Assembly: GCF_004000905.1 (NCBI RefSeq) | Contig: NZ_BIMD01000011.1 | Span: forward strand, 60,179 to 124,178 | Direction: 5' to 3' | Length of the DNA: 64,000 nt | Source of the DNA: Paenibacillus humicus NBRC 102415 | GTDB taxonomy: Bacteria; Bacillota; Bacilli; Paenibacillales; Paenibacillaceae | In this document: positions 52,199 to 60,889 of the stretch, one piece after another | Layout of the letters: each line of letters starts with the position of its first letter | Numbering within the stretch: position 1 is the first letter of the stretch | Made by a program: the position numbers and the translations under genes | The notes under the pieces: generated by a model | Told to the model about the DNA's origin: nothing | The model's database searches: none | The model's input: the letters and a program-made list of their open reading frames with translations, nothing else

Positions 52199-52775
52199 CA
52201 TCGTGAATTGGGCATTATCATTACCGCTCTGGATCGTTTCGCTCAAGTCGCTGGTTTGAACGTTGGACACTTGGACGCTTACGTAGATGCCAGGCTCTAA
52301 GCTCGCCAAGCTATCGACCTCAAGCGTAACCTCGTTCTCATGCCCAACGCCGCCCCAAGTCACGGAATGAACGAACGCCGGTTGGGAGAACATACCGTTC
52401 TGAATCAACACCGTGTAGTTGCCATTCTCTGCCGACTTTTTTATCGACGGCCTTGCTGAACGTCATCTTCAGAAGACTGCCGGATGAGCCGGACGCTTCG
52501 CCGATATACTCTACACCGGATAAGGAGAGGGGCCGTGTGCTTGAATCGATTCTATAGCTCAGCGTCAACACGTCGCTAACCTCCCAGCCGTCTCTGAAGG
52601 CGACGGCATGGATGATCATATCGTTCACTACGTAAATCGGCGAACCGGCACTATACATGAAACTATTTAAGTCCGTGTTATCCAATGTCGGCGTGCTGCC
52701 GTTCAAGGTATAACGAATGGTCGTGCCGCTCTCTGCACTCAGTTGGACGTAAGTTCCGTAGGGTACCTCTCCGCT
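52199..52775 (-). pseudogene. Frameshifted fragment of a cell-surface protein
   Basis: The first part (GTYVQLSAESGTTIRYTLNG, STPTLDNTD) resembles the chitobiase/hexosaminidase C-terminal (CHB_HEX_C) type of beta domain. After FSKAVDKK the frame is lost in a run of six A; removing one A restores SAENGNYTVLIQNGMFSQPA and an end at TMP. No start codon or signal peptide; the 5' part is cut off at the ASCH gene stop. So it is both truncated and frameshifted. Confidence 0.65.
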
Positions 52776-53147
52776 CTAATCAATATAACAAAAAGATTGA
52801 GGTGCTCGAAAATTGCTGTCTTGCATAACGGGATCGTAAGGTTGTTCATATTGCACTGCCCTTGAGATCTTTATTGCATAGCCTTCCGTTCGATCTCCAA
52901 AATACTCCTGAAAAAAACTATAACTGATGCCAGAATCTTTTTGTGTAGATGACCAGATGGACTCAGGAGAATCGTTTAAAATATATTCTATAAATAACTC
53001 CCCTACAATCTTCCCTTCTGGTTTGGTCGAATATACGACAATCGATTCTACATCTTTTTTGAAAATCGTGCGTCGGTACTCGAACTTCTTCTCTCCTGCG
53101 AATATCTTTTCAACAAATTCGGGCTTAATCGATAACAAGACTTTCAT
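52776..53147 (-). CDS. ASCH domain protein
   Basis: 123 residues. Typical start KVLLSIKPEFVEKIFAGEKKFEYRRTIFKKDVESIVVYSTKPEGKIVGE of the ASCH (PUA-like) fold, which binds or modifies RNA or nucleosides. ATG 53147 has AGGTGATG upstream; the gene overlaps the end of the GNAT-PUA gene by 23 bp, so both are coupled. ASCH proteins are common next to toxin-like or phage-defence genes; the role here is unknown. Confidence 0.85.
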   Translation of the reverse strand: MKVLLSIKPEFVEKIFAGEKKFEYRRTIFKKDVESIVVYSTKPEGKIVGELFIEYILNDSPESIWSSTQKDSGISYSFFQEYFGDRTEGYAIKISRAVQYEQPYDPVMQDSNFRAPQSFCYID

Positions 53148-54174
53148 GTGCATCACCTGCCTGTAAAATGGAATCAAATTGATTGTCGGTCAGTTCAAAA
53201 TACGTCCAACGATCACTCTCAATCCCAAGTTGATCTATAAGTTGCCCTCGCGTCAACCTCTTCCTTAGAGCAATATTATATACCATCTTTATAACATGCT
53301 GACGTTGCTTCCCAAAATAAATACCCTGTAACTCCTCTTTCGTATAGACACTATACTTGTCACAATATTCAATGAATGAGCTAACATCACTGAAACTCTG
53401 TTTAGATTTAATCTCTTCTACGACACAAATAGAAGTGGCTACTGACCTGAATCTCGCCTGCCCTTGTCTGTCAGTAGTTCTATAAATGACTATAATGTCA
53501 CCTGGCCTAAGACCAGAAACCGGAGCAGCGGAAATGAATACTTTATGGATGCTATTTGTGTGTGAAACATCTTCAAGAATATCAAAGCGCTCATTGTTAA
53601 GTATTGAGTCCGGGAATAGTCGAGTATGGAATTCCGGGAAAATAGAGAGAATATGCTTTCTTCTCCCTCTTTGACTTATTCTCGGAAAATCCAAGAGCAA
53701 ATTATTCTTTGTTTCGGTTAAGGATTTCCACAGCACAAGCTCTGTACCGGAAGCAGAGTCCTTAGTTGACCGCTGAATGAAACCATACTTCAGAAAAAGG
53801 CTGACTAGTGCCTCGTGCTTAGCAAATACTGTAACGTAAATTCCTTCAACACCTCTGCTAATTGCAACATCTAAGGCCCTTTTAATAAAGCGTTCTCCCA
53901 ACCTTGTGCCATGCGGGTTTACTTTCATTGTACCTATCTTCAATACGGATTTCGCTTCAATTACCGGTGTGACATCTTCAATTGGACCATTCTCTACTTT
54001 TAAGTATAGAAAAGCTTCCAATTTTCTTTGGGGATTGTACAAAACATATGCTTTTTCTTGAGCCTTCCTTTCAAACCAATTTTCGAAACCCGGATAGTCT
54101 CCTTTAAGACTATCGAAAAACGGGTCGGCAAGATCGATTTCAGAGAAAAGCTTATGCTGAATATATCCTTCCAA
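53125..54174 (-). CDS. GNAT acetyltransferase fused to PUA/ASCH-like domain
   Basis: 349 residues. Residues about 60-150: GNAT fold with LKIGTMKVNPHGTRLGERFIKRALDVAI (acetyl-CoA loop HGTRLGE) and ALVSLFLKYGF. Residues about 200-300: PUA/EVE-like barrel (ISAAPVSGLRPGDIIVIYRT, ARFRSVATSICVVEEI), which in relatives reads modified bases or RNA. The C-terminal tail carries a helix pair (IALRKRLTRGQLIDQLGI). Coupled to the ASCH gene and divergent from the P-loop gene at 54289. Such fusions may act as toxin-like tRNA or RNA acetylases, which is inference. Confidence 0.8.
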   Translation of the reverse strand: MEGYIQHKLFSEIDLADPFFDSLKGDYPGFENWFERKAQEKAYVLYNPQRKLEAFLYLKVENGPIEDVTPVIEAKSVLKIGTMKVNPHGTRLGERFIKRALDVAISRGVEGIYVTVFAKHEALVSLFLKYGFIQRSTKDSASGTELVLWKSLTETKNNLLLDFPRISQRGRRKHILSIFPEFHTRLFPDSILNNERFDILEDVSHTNSIHKVFISAAPVSGLRPGDIIVIYRTTDRQGQARFRSVATSICVVEEIKSKQSFSDVSSFIEYCDKYSVYTKEELQGIYFGKQRQHVIKMVYNIALRKRLTRGQLIDQLGIESDRWTYFELTDNQFDSILQAGDAHESLVID

Positions 54175-54288
54175 ATAATGTCACATCCTTATTGAGTCTG
54201 AATCCTCTTCCATGTTACCATATTTTTGAATCCTTGGTAGTATTGGTTTTGGTATAGTTCTTAGAAAGCCGAATGGAGGATTACACTT

Positions 54289-54813
54289 TTGAGAAAAATG
54301 ATTTTTTTTGGTGGTATTCATGGAGTCGGTAAAACCTCATTATGCAAAGATCTCGCTACGCTACACGAAATTCCCCACTTTTCGGCAAGTAAGTTGATAT
54401 CTAATGAAAAAGAAGAAGTCTATTCGCGTAACAAATTGATTCCAGATATAGAACAAAACCAAGATTTTCTATCGAACTCGTTAAATCGACTTACGATCAG
54501 TGGCTGGTTCTTGCTTGACGGACACTTCTGCCTACTCAATCAGTCCAGTGAGATTACACGCATCCCCTTTGAGACATTTAGTAGAATATCACCTACCATT
54601 ATCATTGTACTGACTGATTTAATAGGCTCCATCCAAGAAAGATTTTCTCAAAGAGATGGATACCAGTTCGATTCTAAACTCCTTGAAAGCTTTCAAACTG
54701 CAGAGATTGAGTATGCTCGTGAAATTAGTAATCATCTAAATATCCCATTTTTTGTGGCCCAATCTGGAGATACAATGAGTATTCGTAAAATCATGAGTAA
54801 GATTATTCAATAG
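54289..54813 (+). CDS. Small P-loop ATPase/kinase-like protein
   Basis: 174 residues. Walker A GGIHGVGKTSLC (residues 8-19) and a LLDGHFCLL segment as in adenylate-kinase-like AAA_33/ATP-binding proteins; C-terminal helices without a clear lid. TTG 54289 follows GGAGG nine bases ahead; ATG 54298 is an alternative. Single gene at the end of island B, divergent from the GNAT-PUA gene. Its substrate, perhaps a nucleotide or RNA end, is unknown. Confidence 0.8.
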   Translation: MRKMIFFGGIHGVGKTSLCKDLATLHEIPHFSASKLISNEKEEVYSRNKLIPDIEQNQDFLSNSLNRLTISGWFLLDGHFCLLNQSSEITRIPFETFSRISPTIIIVLTDLIGSIQERFSQRDGYQFDSKLLESFQTAEIEYAREISNHLNIPFFVAQSGDTMSIRKIMSKIIQ

Positions 54814-54825
54814 ACATGGACTAGG

Positions 54826-54883
54826 AAAAATTTCGCCCTACTTATGATACGGTTCAGCGTATCATCTCAAATGCGAAATTTTT
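54826..54883. other. SCC-type attachment site copy B with nested inverted repeats
   Basis: Core 54831-54864; reverse strand GAACCGTATCATAAGTAG. Outer perfect 11-bp arms AAAAATTTCGC (54826-54836) and GCGAAATTTTT (54873-54883), inner arms GATAC / GTATC. It joins islands A and B. It may also act as terminator of the P-loop gene. Confidence 0.8.
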
Positions 54884-54913
54884 ATCTCAGCTAAAAGAAC
54901 AAAAAACCCCCAT

Positions 54914-56389
54914 TTAGAGGGTTTCAAATGCAGTTAATTCAAAAGAACCATTTTTTCTAAGTACGTAATTGGTTACAACTTCAATATCCTCCATATAGTC
55001 ATCCATATGTTTAGCATTAAGCATGTAATAGCCTGCCAATTGAATGTCATTTTCCTCAATATCCAAAACTTCTAGATTTTGCGAGACACTTTCAATTTCT
55101 TTGTAGCCTCTTTTATCTAACTCGTGAAATAGTAATTCAATACCGATTAATGGTAATGTGTTTATGATTATTTCAACTGTACTTATCTCCAATAAAGAGA
55201 GGAACGGGAACAACTCTTCAAACTTATAGCCATAATTATTGTAGGCTACCTGAATTGTCTTTATTATTCCTTCAGTTTCCGGTTCTTGGGGAGCTTCGGT
55301 TGGTTGATTTTGTAGATCTTCACCAAGACTTAAAATAATATGAATTGCAGCAAGTTGAACATGATCCTTTTTCGCCTTTTCAATTATTCTTTCAAAAATA
55401 TATTTTAGTTCCTCGTGATCATAAAACTGAAGAGTTCTAAACAAAGATATCAATTCAAAATAACTCAATCTCTCAAGATCATTAAAGAACCGATCATCTC
55501 TGCTAGAACCTTCAATAAAGCTTTTGATCAATGTTCGTAAAATTTTATAGTTTCGCTCGTCTTCGGGGTAAACGTCCTTAGGTTGAATAATTGGGACTAT
55601 TTCCCGGTACATCTTTCTAAGGTCAGGAGTTGAACTATTATCCACTGCTGACCAGAATGCTTGAATTAGTCCTCCAAAAATAACTTTCTCTGAGTGCCAC
55701 CCACCTTTAATAACATTGCCGACCCAACTTTTAATAGCATTTTCAAACAATGCTTGGTTAAATGCGCGAACAAATGAAAAACATATCTTCAAAGCGTCTT
55801 GTAGCGCATTTGAATCTGCCAATAAGTTTTTATGCTCGTCTTCATTCAAATCGTCGGTTATTCCCAATTCTTTAGCATTATGTGCATTTAACTTTCCAGC
55901 CCCGTGAACAGCACAGTGTCTTAGATGACAAACTTTATTAAATTCCTTTAACGCAGCATCTAATGAAGTACCTTGGTTGATAGTAAATCCTAATAGGGAA
56001 GAAGATAGGCTACGTATTTCTTTTGAGGATGCAAAAGAATTTTCTTCAAATATTCCTTCTGCTGCTTTTTTAAGCCCATAATAGTCTATCGAACCGAGTT
56101 TGATCTTTTGCTCAGAGGATTTCTTTTTTGCATGCGGACATAAATAAATTACTTCACAAAATATCGAGCGCAAATACTTCTCAACAGCCGAAACAAAACC
56201 CAGAACTAATAACCTTGAAAGCGAGGGGTTTTCATTCAACATTGAAGGCTCTGTCATTTTCACTAACTCAGTGCATTCGTTATAAAATGTATCAATTGGA
56301 CTCAAATTTTTAGTTTTTTCAGTTACAAAAAATCTCGAATATTCTATGGTGAGTGTTTCTTCGCTTATATTGACCGTCGGAACTTTCAT
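54914..56389 (-). CDS. HEPN-motif protein, putative nuclease effector
   Basis: 491 residues from ATG 56389 (MKVPTVNIS), with CGGGGGA just upstream. Residues about 55-200 are helical with VEKYLRSIFCEVI and HLRHCAVHGAG; R157-HCAV-H162 is the Rx4H signature of HEPN RNases, in the usual context RHxxVH. The remaining 290 residues are helical and unassigned (perhaps a sensor or regulatory part). The gene starts 1 bp after the ATPase stop codon, so both are made together. HEPN proteins often cut tRNA or mRNA during abortive infection; this function is inferred. Confidence 0.75.
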   Translation of the reverse strand: MKVPTVNISEETLTIEYSRFFVTEKTKNLSPIDTFYNECTELVKMTEPSMLNENPSLSRLLVLGFVSAVEKYLRSIFCEVIYLCPHAKKKSSEQKIKLGSIDYYGLKKAAEGIFEENSFASSKEIRSLSSSLLGFTINQGTSLDAALKEFNKVCHLRHCAVHGAGKLNAHNAKELGITDDLNEDEHKNLLADSNALQDALKICFSFVRAFNQALFENAIKSWVGNVIKGGWHSEKVIFGGLIQAFWSAVDNSSTPDLRKMYREIVPIIQPKDVYPEDERNYKILRTLIKSFIEGSSRDDRFFNDLERLSYFELISLFRTLQFYDHEELKYIFERIIEKAKKDHVQLAAIHIILSLGEDLQNQPTEAPQEPETEGIIKTIQVAYNNYGYKFEELFPFLSLLEISTVEIIINTLPLIGIELLFHELDKRGYKEIESVSQNLEVLDIEENDIQLAGYYMLNAKHMDDYMEDIEVVTNYVLRKNGSFELTAFETL

Positions 56390-56390
56390 A

Positions 56391-58097
56391 TTATCCCCCG
56401 ATAAACTCTTCTGCATAAGACCTTATCTTATCAGCCCACCACGCGCCAATTCTCTGAACTTTTTTTAGTTCAATTCCATTTTCGTCCATTAATATATCCT
56501 TGATAGTTCTAATTTCAGAGTCAATTTTAATTCGTTGAATTCTTTTTGATGTCAGCGGAAGAACATCTATTTCCTGTTCAATTATTTCATAAAAAATAGA
56601 TGCACTTCTCAGCTCAGCTCCACACCCAGTACAAAATTTTGCCTGTTCGGAAGCTCTTGGTGCACCACAATTATTACATGGAGGTAAATCGAACTGACAT
56701 CTACTTTTTACCTCTTCAGAAAAAATCCTATCTGCTTGGATTCGAGCAAATTGCCGAAGTTTCGAATTGCTTATGGAATCACTGGAATATGCTAACGTCT
56801 TGGTTTTTCCTTCTGCAAAAGAGTTCGCTTGAATTAGCTTACCTAAATGGACAAGGTATCTGGTGTAAACTCCTTTTATACCTTTACTAATATTTTTCTT
56901 CTCTCTAAGCAATCCCGAATACTCGAGAAAATCAATTACTTTTTGTAACTCGGCTGAAATTGGGTTAGATATCCCAATATAAACCGCCTTAGAACTTTTA
57001 TCCTTACCCTTGTTGTACTCCTTAATAAGTTCCAAAAGCCTTTCCATTATTTCTGAGCCAACATCAACAAAGTTCTTATATCTTGGAATCCGAATCTTCA
57101 ATGAATCGTGGTTTTTTGAGACTGTTTCTGTCCACATATCTATGGCATCATAATATTCTCGTTGCGTTATCTTTTTACGAGTATTATCGTCTAATAAGAA
57201 TTCAACCATAACTATTAATCCGCGAGGGATACCGTTCGCTGCATAATAAAGATTGTTTAAACCTGCTCTATTTTCCTTTAACTTTGTAAAGACCTCATCT
57301 CCAAATCTTTTTTCCATGATATCATCAAAAAAGCTAATATAATCAGGCTCATCGGGAGAATAACCTACATCGAGAAATAACGCATCATGCCCTATGTTAA
57401 AATATGGGCTGTAATTAGTAAGTCCCGGATATACCGCTGCTTTAGCAGAAACTTCTCTACTCTTTAAAACACGAAATATTTCAAAGAATTCCTTTTGTAA
57501 CCTAGGTGAAAATGCATGAGCTGCATCATCCAATAGTAAAATAGCTCTTTTCATATTGTTCTGATCTAGAATGTGTTTTATAAATGCGATCACATTACCA
57601 ACACTTAGATCAACGCTGGATGTCAACTCTTCAATTCTATCAATTGCTGACCCGCCCTCTAACTGATAAGTTAACCGTTGTAAATACTCTATATCGACTT
57701 TAAAAAAATCTAAAATTTCTTTTGAAAACTTTTCAGAATCGTACCGATTGCACTCAACCAAAGTAGGTACGATTTGTGTAATAACTTTTGATAGTACCCA
57801 CTTAGTAAAAATCACATTACCATTAGATGCTTGATGAAGAATTGGTTCAATGTATAAATATTTTTCAAAATTTATGTATATCGGAAGAATTTCAGGTTCA
57901 TTTTCAATACTTGAGTAATATGCCCATCTCATCAGCATACTTTTGCCTGATCCTCTAGGTCCTACAAGCAATTTACTAGAATTTCCTTGAAGTTTTTTAA
58001 TAATGAACTGGTCCTTCTCAGTAAATGATGTCCATTGAAGTATTTCTTCTTTTGTTAGATTCTCAGCTCTAACTTGAAAGACATTTTCTTTTATCAC
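56391..58097 (-). CDS. P-loop (ORC/Cdc6-like) ATPase with zinc ribbon
   Basis: 568 residues. N-terminal NVFQVRAENLTKEEIL, Walker A GPRGSGKS (46-53), Walker B AILLLDDAAHAF (D190, D191), a sensor-like region (GIPRGL), a winged-helix-like segment (about 340-420), zinc ribbon CNNC (474-477) and CTGC (489-492), and a C-terminal helix-hairpin-like end (ENGIELKKVQRIGAWWADKI). GTG 58097 with GGGGGG seven bases ahead. The layout resembles AAA ATPases labelled ORC-CDC6 family in databases, from memory. It probably senses invading nucleic acid or switches the HEPN partner; unproven. Confidence 0.8.
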   Translation of the reverse strand: MIKENVFQVRAENLTKEEILQWTSFTEKDQFIIKKLQGNSSKLLVGPRGSGKSMLMRWAYYSSIENEPEILPIYINFEKYLYIEPILHQASNGNVIFTKWVLSKVITQIVPTLVECNRYDSEKFSKEILDFFKVDIEYLQRLTYQLEGGSAIDRIEELTSSVDLSVGNVIAFIKHILDQNNMKRAILLLDDAAHAFSPRLQKEFFEIFRVLKSREVSAKAAVYPGLTNYSPYFNIGHDALFLDVGYSPDEPDYISFFDDIMEKRFGDEVFTKLKENRAGLNNLYYAANGIPRGLIVMVEFLLDDNTRKKITQREYYDAIDMWTETVSKNHDSLKIRIPRYKNFVDVGSEIMERLLELIKEYNKGKDKSSKAVYIGISNPISAELQKVIDFLEYSGLLREKKNISKGIKGVYTRYLVHLGKLIQANSFAEGKTKTLAYSSDSISNSKLRQFARIQADRIFSEEVKSRCQFDLPPCNNCGAPRASEQAKFCTGCGAELRSASIFYEIIEQEIDVLPLTSKRIQRIKIDSEIRTIKDILMDENGIELKKVQRIGAWWADKIRSYAEEFIGG

Positions 58098-58156
58098 TTG
58101 AGACCCCCCAATCAACGAATTGGCTACTTACTAGTTTATCCCAATCTAAATATTTA

Positions 58157-58185
58157 TATCTAGCCTAATAATGTAAGCTTGACAA
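58157..58185 (-). promoter_or_regulatory. Promoter of the ATPase-HEPN operon
   Basis: Minus strand TTGTCA (complement of 58180-58185), 17 bp, TAGATA (complement of 58157-58162). It begins only 8 bp inside att copy C, so the operon carries its own promoter at the element edge. Confidence 0.65.
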
Positions 58186-58192
58186 AAATAAT

Positions 58193-58220
58193 TTTCGCCC
58201 TACTTATGGTACGGTTCACC
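58193..58220. other. SCC-type attachment site copy C inside rlmH 3' end
   Basis: Reverse strand GAACCGTACCATAAGTAG encodes the last codons (EPYHK stop) of RlmH. Identical to copies A and B over 16 bp (CATAAGTAGGGCGAAA). Confidence 0.85.
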
Positions 58221-58679
58221 CCGGTTAATCTTCACCGCCCGGTACACCTGCTCCGTCAGCACCAGCCTCATCAGCTGATGGGGCAGCGTCATCCGGCCGA
58301 AGCTCATGCGCTGCTGGGAGCGCCGCAGCACTTCATCGGACAGCCCGTGGCTGCCGCCGATGACGAACACGACATGGCTGGTCCCGTAGGTGCCCAGACG
58401 GTCCAGTTCACGGGCAAGGTCCTCGGAGCTCCAGAGCGCTCCGTCGATGGCCAGAGCGATCACATGCGCGTCCGGCTTGATTTGGGCCAGGATCCGCTCG
58501 CCTTCTTTGGCTTTCACGATCGCAACCTCTGCGTCGCTGAGCGTGTCGGGGGCCTTTTCGTCCGCAACCTCGATGACCTGAAACTTCAAATAAGGCGCCA
58601 GACGCTTCGCATACTCCGCGATTCCCTGCACCAGGTACTTCTCCTTCAGCTTGCCGACCCCAACGATCTGTACGAGCAT
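58200..58679 (-). CDS. rlmH: 23S rRNA (pseudouridine1915-N3)-methyltransferase RlmH
   Basis: 159 residues, normal length. SPOUT methyltransferase: [22 protein letters not shown] at the start, [31 protein letters not shown] (SAM loop) and the end [21 protein letters not shown]. It methylates Psi1915 of 23S rRNA. In staphylococci this gene (orfX) is the integration site for SCC elements; here too its last codons are duplicated downstream. ATG 58679 with AGGAGG. Confidence 0.97.
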   Translation of the reverse strand: MLVQIVGVGKLKEKYLVQGIAEYAKRLAPYLKFQVIEVADEKAPDTLSDAEVAIVKAKEGERILAQIKPDAHVIALAIDGALWSSEDLARELDRLGTYGTSHVVFVIGGSHGLSDEVLRRSQQRMSFGRMTLPHQLMRLVLTEQVYRAVKINRGEPYHK

Positions 58680-58963
58680 AATTCCTCCTCTATATCCTCG
58701 CTCGAATGACCAAGCGCGATTGTCCTCACCGGGAACTTCCTTCTGCCGCTATCATACCGCAAAGCGGCTCCGAACCCTAGTCTCGACCGGCGCAAGGACA
58801 GAGAGAAACCTCCCTCCATTCCGCTGAGATGCTTCTCTTTCCCACCCTTTCCTCCAAGCCCGATTTGCAACACGAAAATTACTCGGATTTTGTCGGAATT
58901 TGCGTACAAGTCGAGGGATGTCGCGGTATAATTCGAGGAAGATCGCGTTCGACGGAGGAATCT

Positions 58964-60889
58964 ATGAAACCGCTTCGTTTCCTTTACACCTTGGCTACTC
59001 TTGTTGTCGCAGCAGTCGTTCTGCTGTCATGGCCTGCGATGAGCTGGGCTTCTACGCCGCAAGCCCCCCTGGACCGCTGGCAGGTCATGCCGATCGCAAC
59101 GGATGAGAAGAACGGAGCCTCCCCTCCCCTCAGCGGCTCCTGGGAGGAAGCCGGCACGGACAATACGCTTGTCGAGCTGCCCGATGGCGCCAAGGGCGTC
59201 TGGATTCGGCTGCAGGTGCCGGCGACAGATGCCTGGCGCCGGCCGGGCCTGCTTGTAGGGCGCATGTATGGGCTGGAGATGCAGGTCTACCAACGCGGAG
59301 AGCTGCTGTATGAGTCTCGGCGCGGCTTCGAGTTCGATCAGACCCGGCTGCTGCTGCCGCTCGACGTATCCGATCGGGGAACCGAGCTGGATGTACGCAT
59401 CGTGACGACGGCCGGGAGAGCCGGATTCCTCTCTTCCGTACGGCTCGGGGAATTCGACGATCTGGAGAAAGGCTACATCCGAAAAGAGCTGCCGAGCCTG
59501 CTGCTCGGCGTCTCGGTCGTTTATCTGGCGCTTCTGATGTTCGTCTGCTCCAGCTTCCTGAGCAAGCGTCAGCGCAGCTTATGGATTTCGCTCTGCGTCA
59601 TCGCGCTTACGGCAGGCATTCTGATCGCAGCCTACTCTCCGCTGCTGTACCTGTATTATCCATCGGCGGGGCCCTTCTTCCTGGCGTTGTTCGAGCTGTC
59701 TCTGTACACGATGTTCCCTGCGCTGGGCTACTTCGTCAACGAGACGTTGGAGCGGAAGTCTCCCCGGTTCCTCCGCTTCAGCCGGTGGCAGGCCTGCTAT
59801 TCGGCTTTCGGCATTGCCGCCTACATCGCCTACAAGCTGTCGGACGGCAAGCTCTACAGCTTCTACTCGATCGTCTCGGTCATTGCGATCGGCCTGCTGA
59901 TGCTGGTGCAGCTGATTTGGATCTCCTTCCTGTCGATCGCCCACGGGCGGCGCGGCGACCGTCAAGCGCGAGTGCTGTCGGCCGGTCTGCTCGCTTTTGC
60001 CGGCTCCAGCGCCACCGATTTGATTTTGTACTACGCCAGCGGCAAAAGCTATGTGCTTTTTCTCTGGAAGCTCGGCGTGGTGGCCTTCATCTTTTCGCTT
60101 GTCGTCATCCTCTCCCGCCGCGTTTCGTCCGACTACAAGACGCTGCTGTCCTACTCCCACCAGCTGGAGCTGTTCAACCTGCGGCTGGAGCGGACGGAGA
60201 AGATGAAGATCATCAGCGACCTGGCCGCATCCGTCGCGCATGAAGTGCGCAATCCTCTGCAGGTCACGAGAGGCTTCCTTCAGCTCCTCGCCAAGAAGGA
60301 CGACGCCAAAAGCCAAAGCTACATTACGATCGCCGTCAGCGAGCTGGACCGCGCCGCCGAGATTATTACCGACTTCCTCACCTTCGCCAAGCCTGAGCTT
60401 GAGGTCGTCTCCCGAATCGAGATATCCGAGCTGCTGGAGCAGCTGGATCTGATCATGAGACCCCATACGTCTATGAACGGGGGAAGTCTGGCGATCTACT
60501 CCGAGGAAGGGCTCGCAATCATGGGCAGCGCCTCCAAGCTGAAGCAGGCACTGATCAATCTCATCAAGAACAGCGTGGAGGCGCTCGGGGAGGACGGATT
60601 GATCGAGCTGACCGCCTGTGCAGAAGGCGGAGAGGCCGTGCTGCGGATCAAGGACAACGGAGAGGGCATGGACGAGGAGCAGCTGTCTAAGCTCGGGGTT
60701 CCTTACTTTTCGACCAAGTCGAAAGGAACAGGACTCGGAACGATGGTCACGATGAGGATCATCGAGGTCATGAATGGCAGCATCGCCTTCAAAAGCCAAA
60801 AAGGAAAGGGAACCGAAGTGACGATTCGGTTCCCCCTTGTGCAGCAGCTCGCTTCGGAGCTGACAGCCGCTTCTATATTACCAGACTAG
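58964..60889 (+). CDS. 7TM sensor histidine kinase
   Basis: 641 residues. Signal-like first helix (1-30), extracellular beta-domain of 7TMR-DISM type (30-165), seven membrane helices (about 175-385), HisKA with AHEVRNPLQ (H426), and HATPase with NLIKNSVEAL, DNGEGM and GTGLG. The kinase core resembles those of sporulation kinases, which phosphorylate Spo0F. No response regulator adjoins it. ATG 58964 has GGAGGAA. Its stop overlaps the convergent RiPP precursor gene by 12 bp, so it could be the receptor for that product or be unrelated. Confidence 0.92.
   Translation: MKPLRFLYTLATLVVAAVVLLSWPAMSWASTPQAPLDRWQVMPIATDEKNGASPPLSGSWEEAGTDNTLVELPDGAKGVWIRLQVPATDAWRRPGLLVGRMYGLEMQVYQRGELLYESRRGFEFDQTRLLLPLDVSDRGTELDVRIVTTAGRAGFLSSVRLGEFDDLEKGYIRKELPSLLLGVSVVYLALLMFVCSSFLSKRQRSLWISLCVIALTAGILIAAYSPLLYLYYPSAGPFFLALFELSLYTMFPALGYFVNETLERKSPRFLRFSRWQACYSAFGIAAYIAYKLSDGKLYSFYSIVSVIAIGLLMLVQLIWISFLSIAHGRRGDRQARVLSAGLLAFAGSSATDLILYYASGKSYVLFLWKLGVVAFIFSLVVILSRRVSSDYKTLLSYSHQLELFNLRLERTEKMKIISDLAASVAHEVRNPLQVTRGFLQLLAKKDDAKSQSYITIAVSELDRAAEIITDFLTFAKPELEVVSRIEISELLEQLDLIMRPHTSMNGGSLAIYSEEGLAIMGSASKLKQALINLIKNSVEALGEDGLIELTACAEGGEAVLRIKDNGEGMDEEQLSKLGVPYFSTKSKGTGLGTMVTMRIIEVMNGSIAFKSQKGKGTEVTIRFPLVQQLASELTAASILPD

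Larger units (their letters stand above)
52093..54864. mobile_element. Island B: SCC-like element between att copies A and B
   Basis: About 2.7 kb bounded by copies of the rlmH 3'-end repeat. AT-rich compared with the chromosome around rlmH. Cargo: a surface-protein fragment, ASCH protein, GNAT-PUA-like fusion and a small P-loop ATPase. No ccr-type recombinase, so it would need one in trans. Confidence 0.7.
54831..58220. mobile_element. Island A: SCC-like element inserted at the rlmH 3' end
   Basis: About 3.4 kb between att copies B and C. Strongly AT-rich. Carries only a two-gene operon (P-loop ATPase and HEPN protein) and its promoter. No recombinase. The position directly behind rlmH means it was the last element to insert. 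Confidence 0.75.

Noticed and set aside
52093..58220. Reading the islands as an ordinary IS or transposon
   Set aside because: No transposase and no short target duplication at the ends; the boundaries are instead copies of the rlmH 3' end.
59579..60799. 406-codon frame opposite the 7TM kinase gene
   Set aside because: Composition (many Gln, Asp, Arg, Gly) is typical of an antisense frame in GC-rich coding DNA; the kinase on the other strand has complete motifs.
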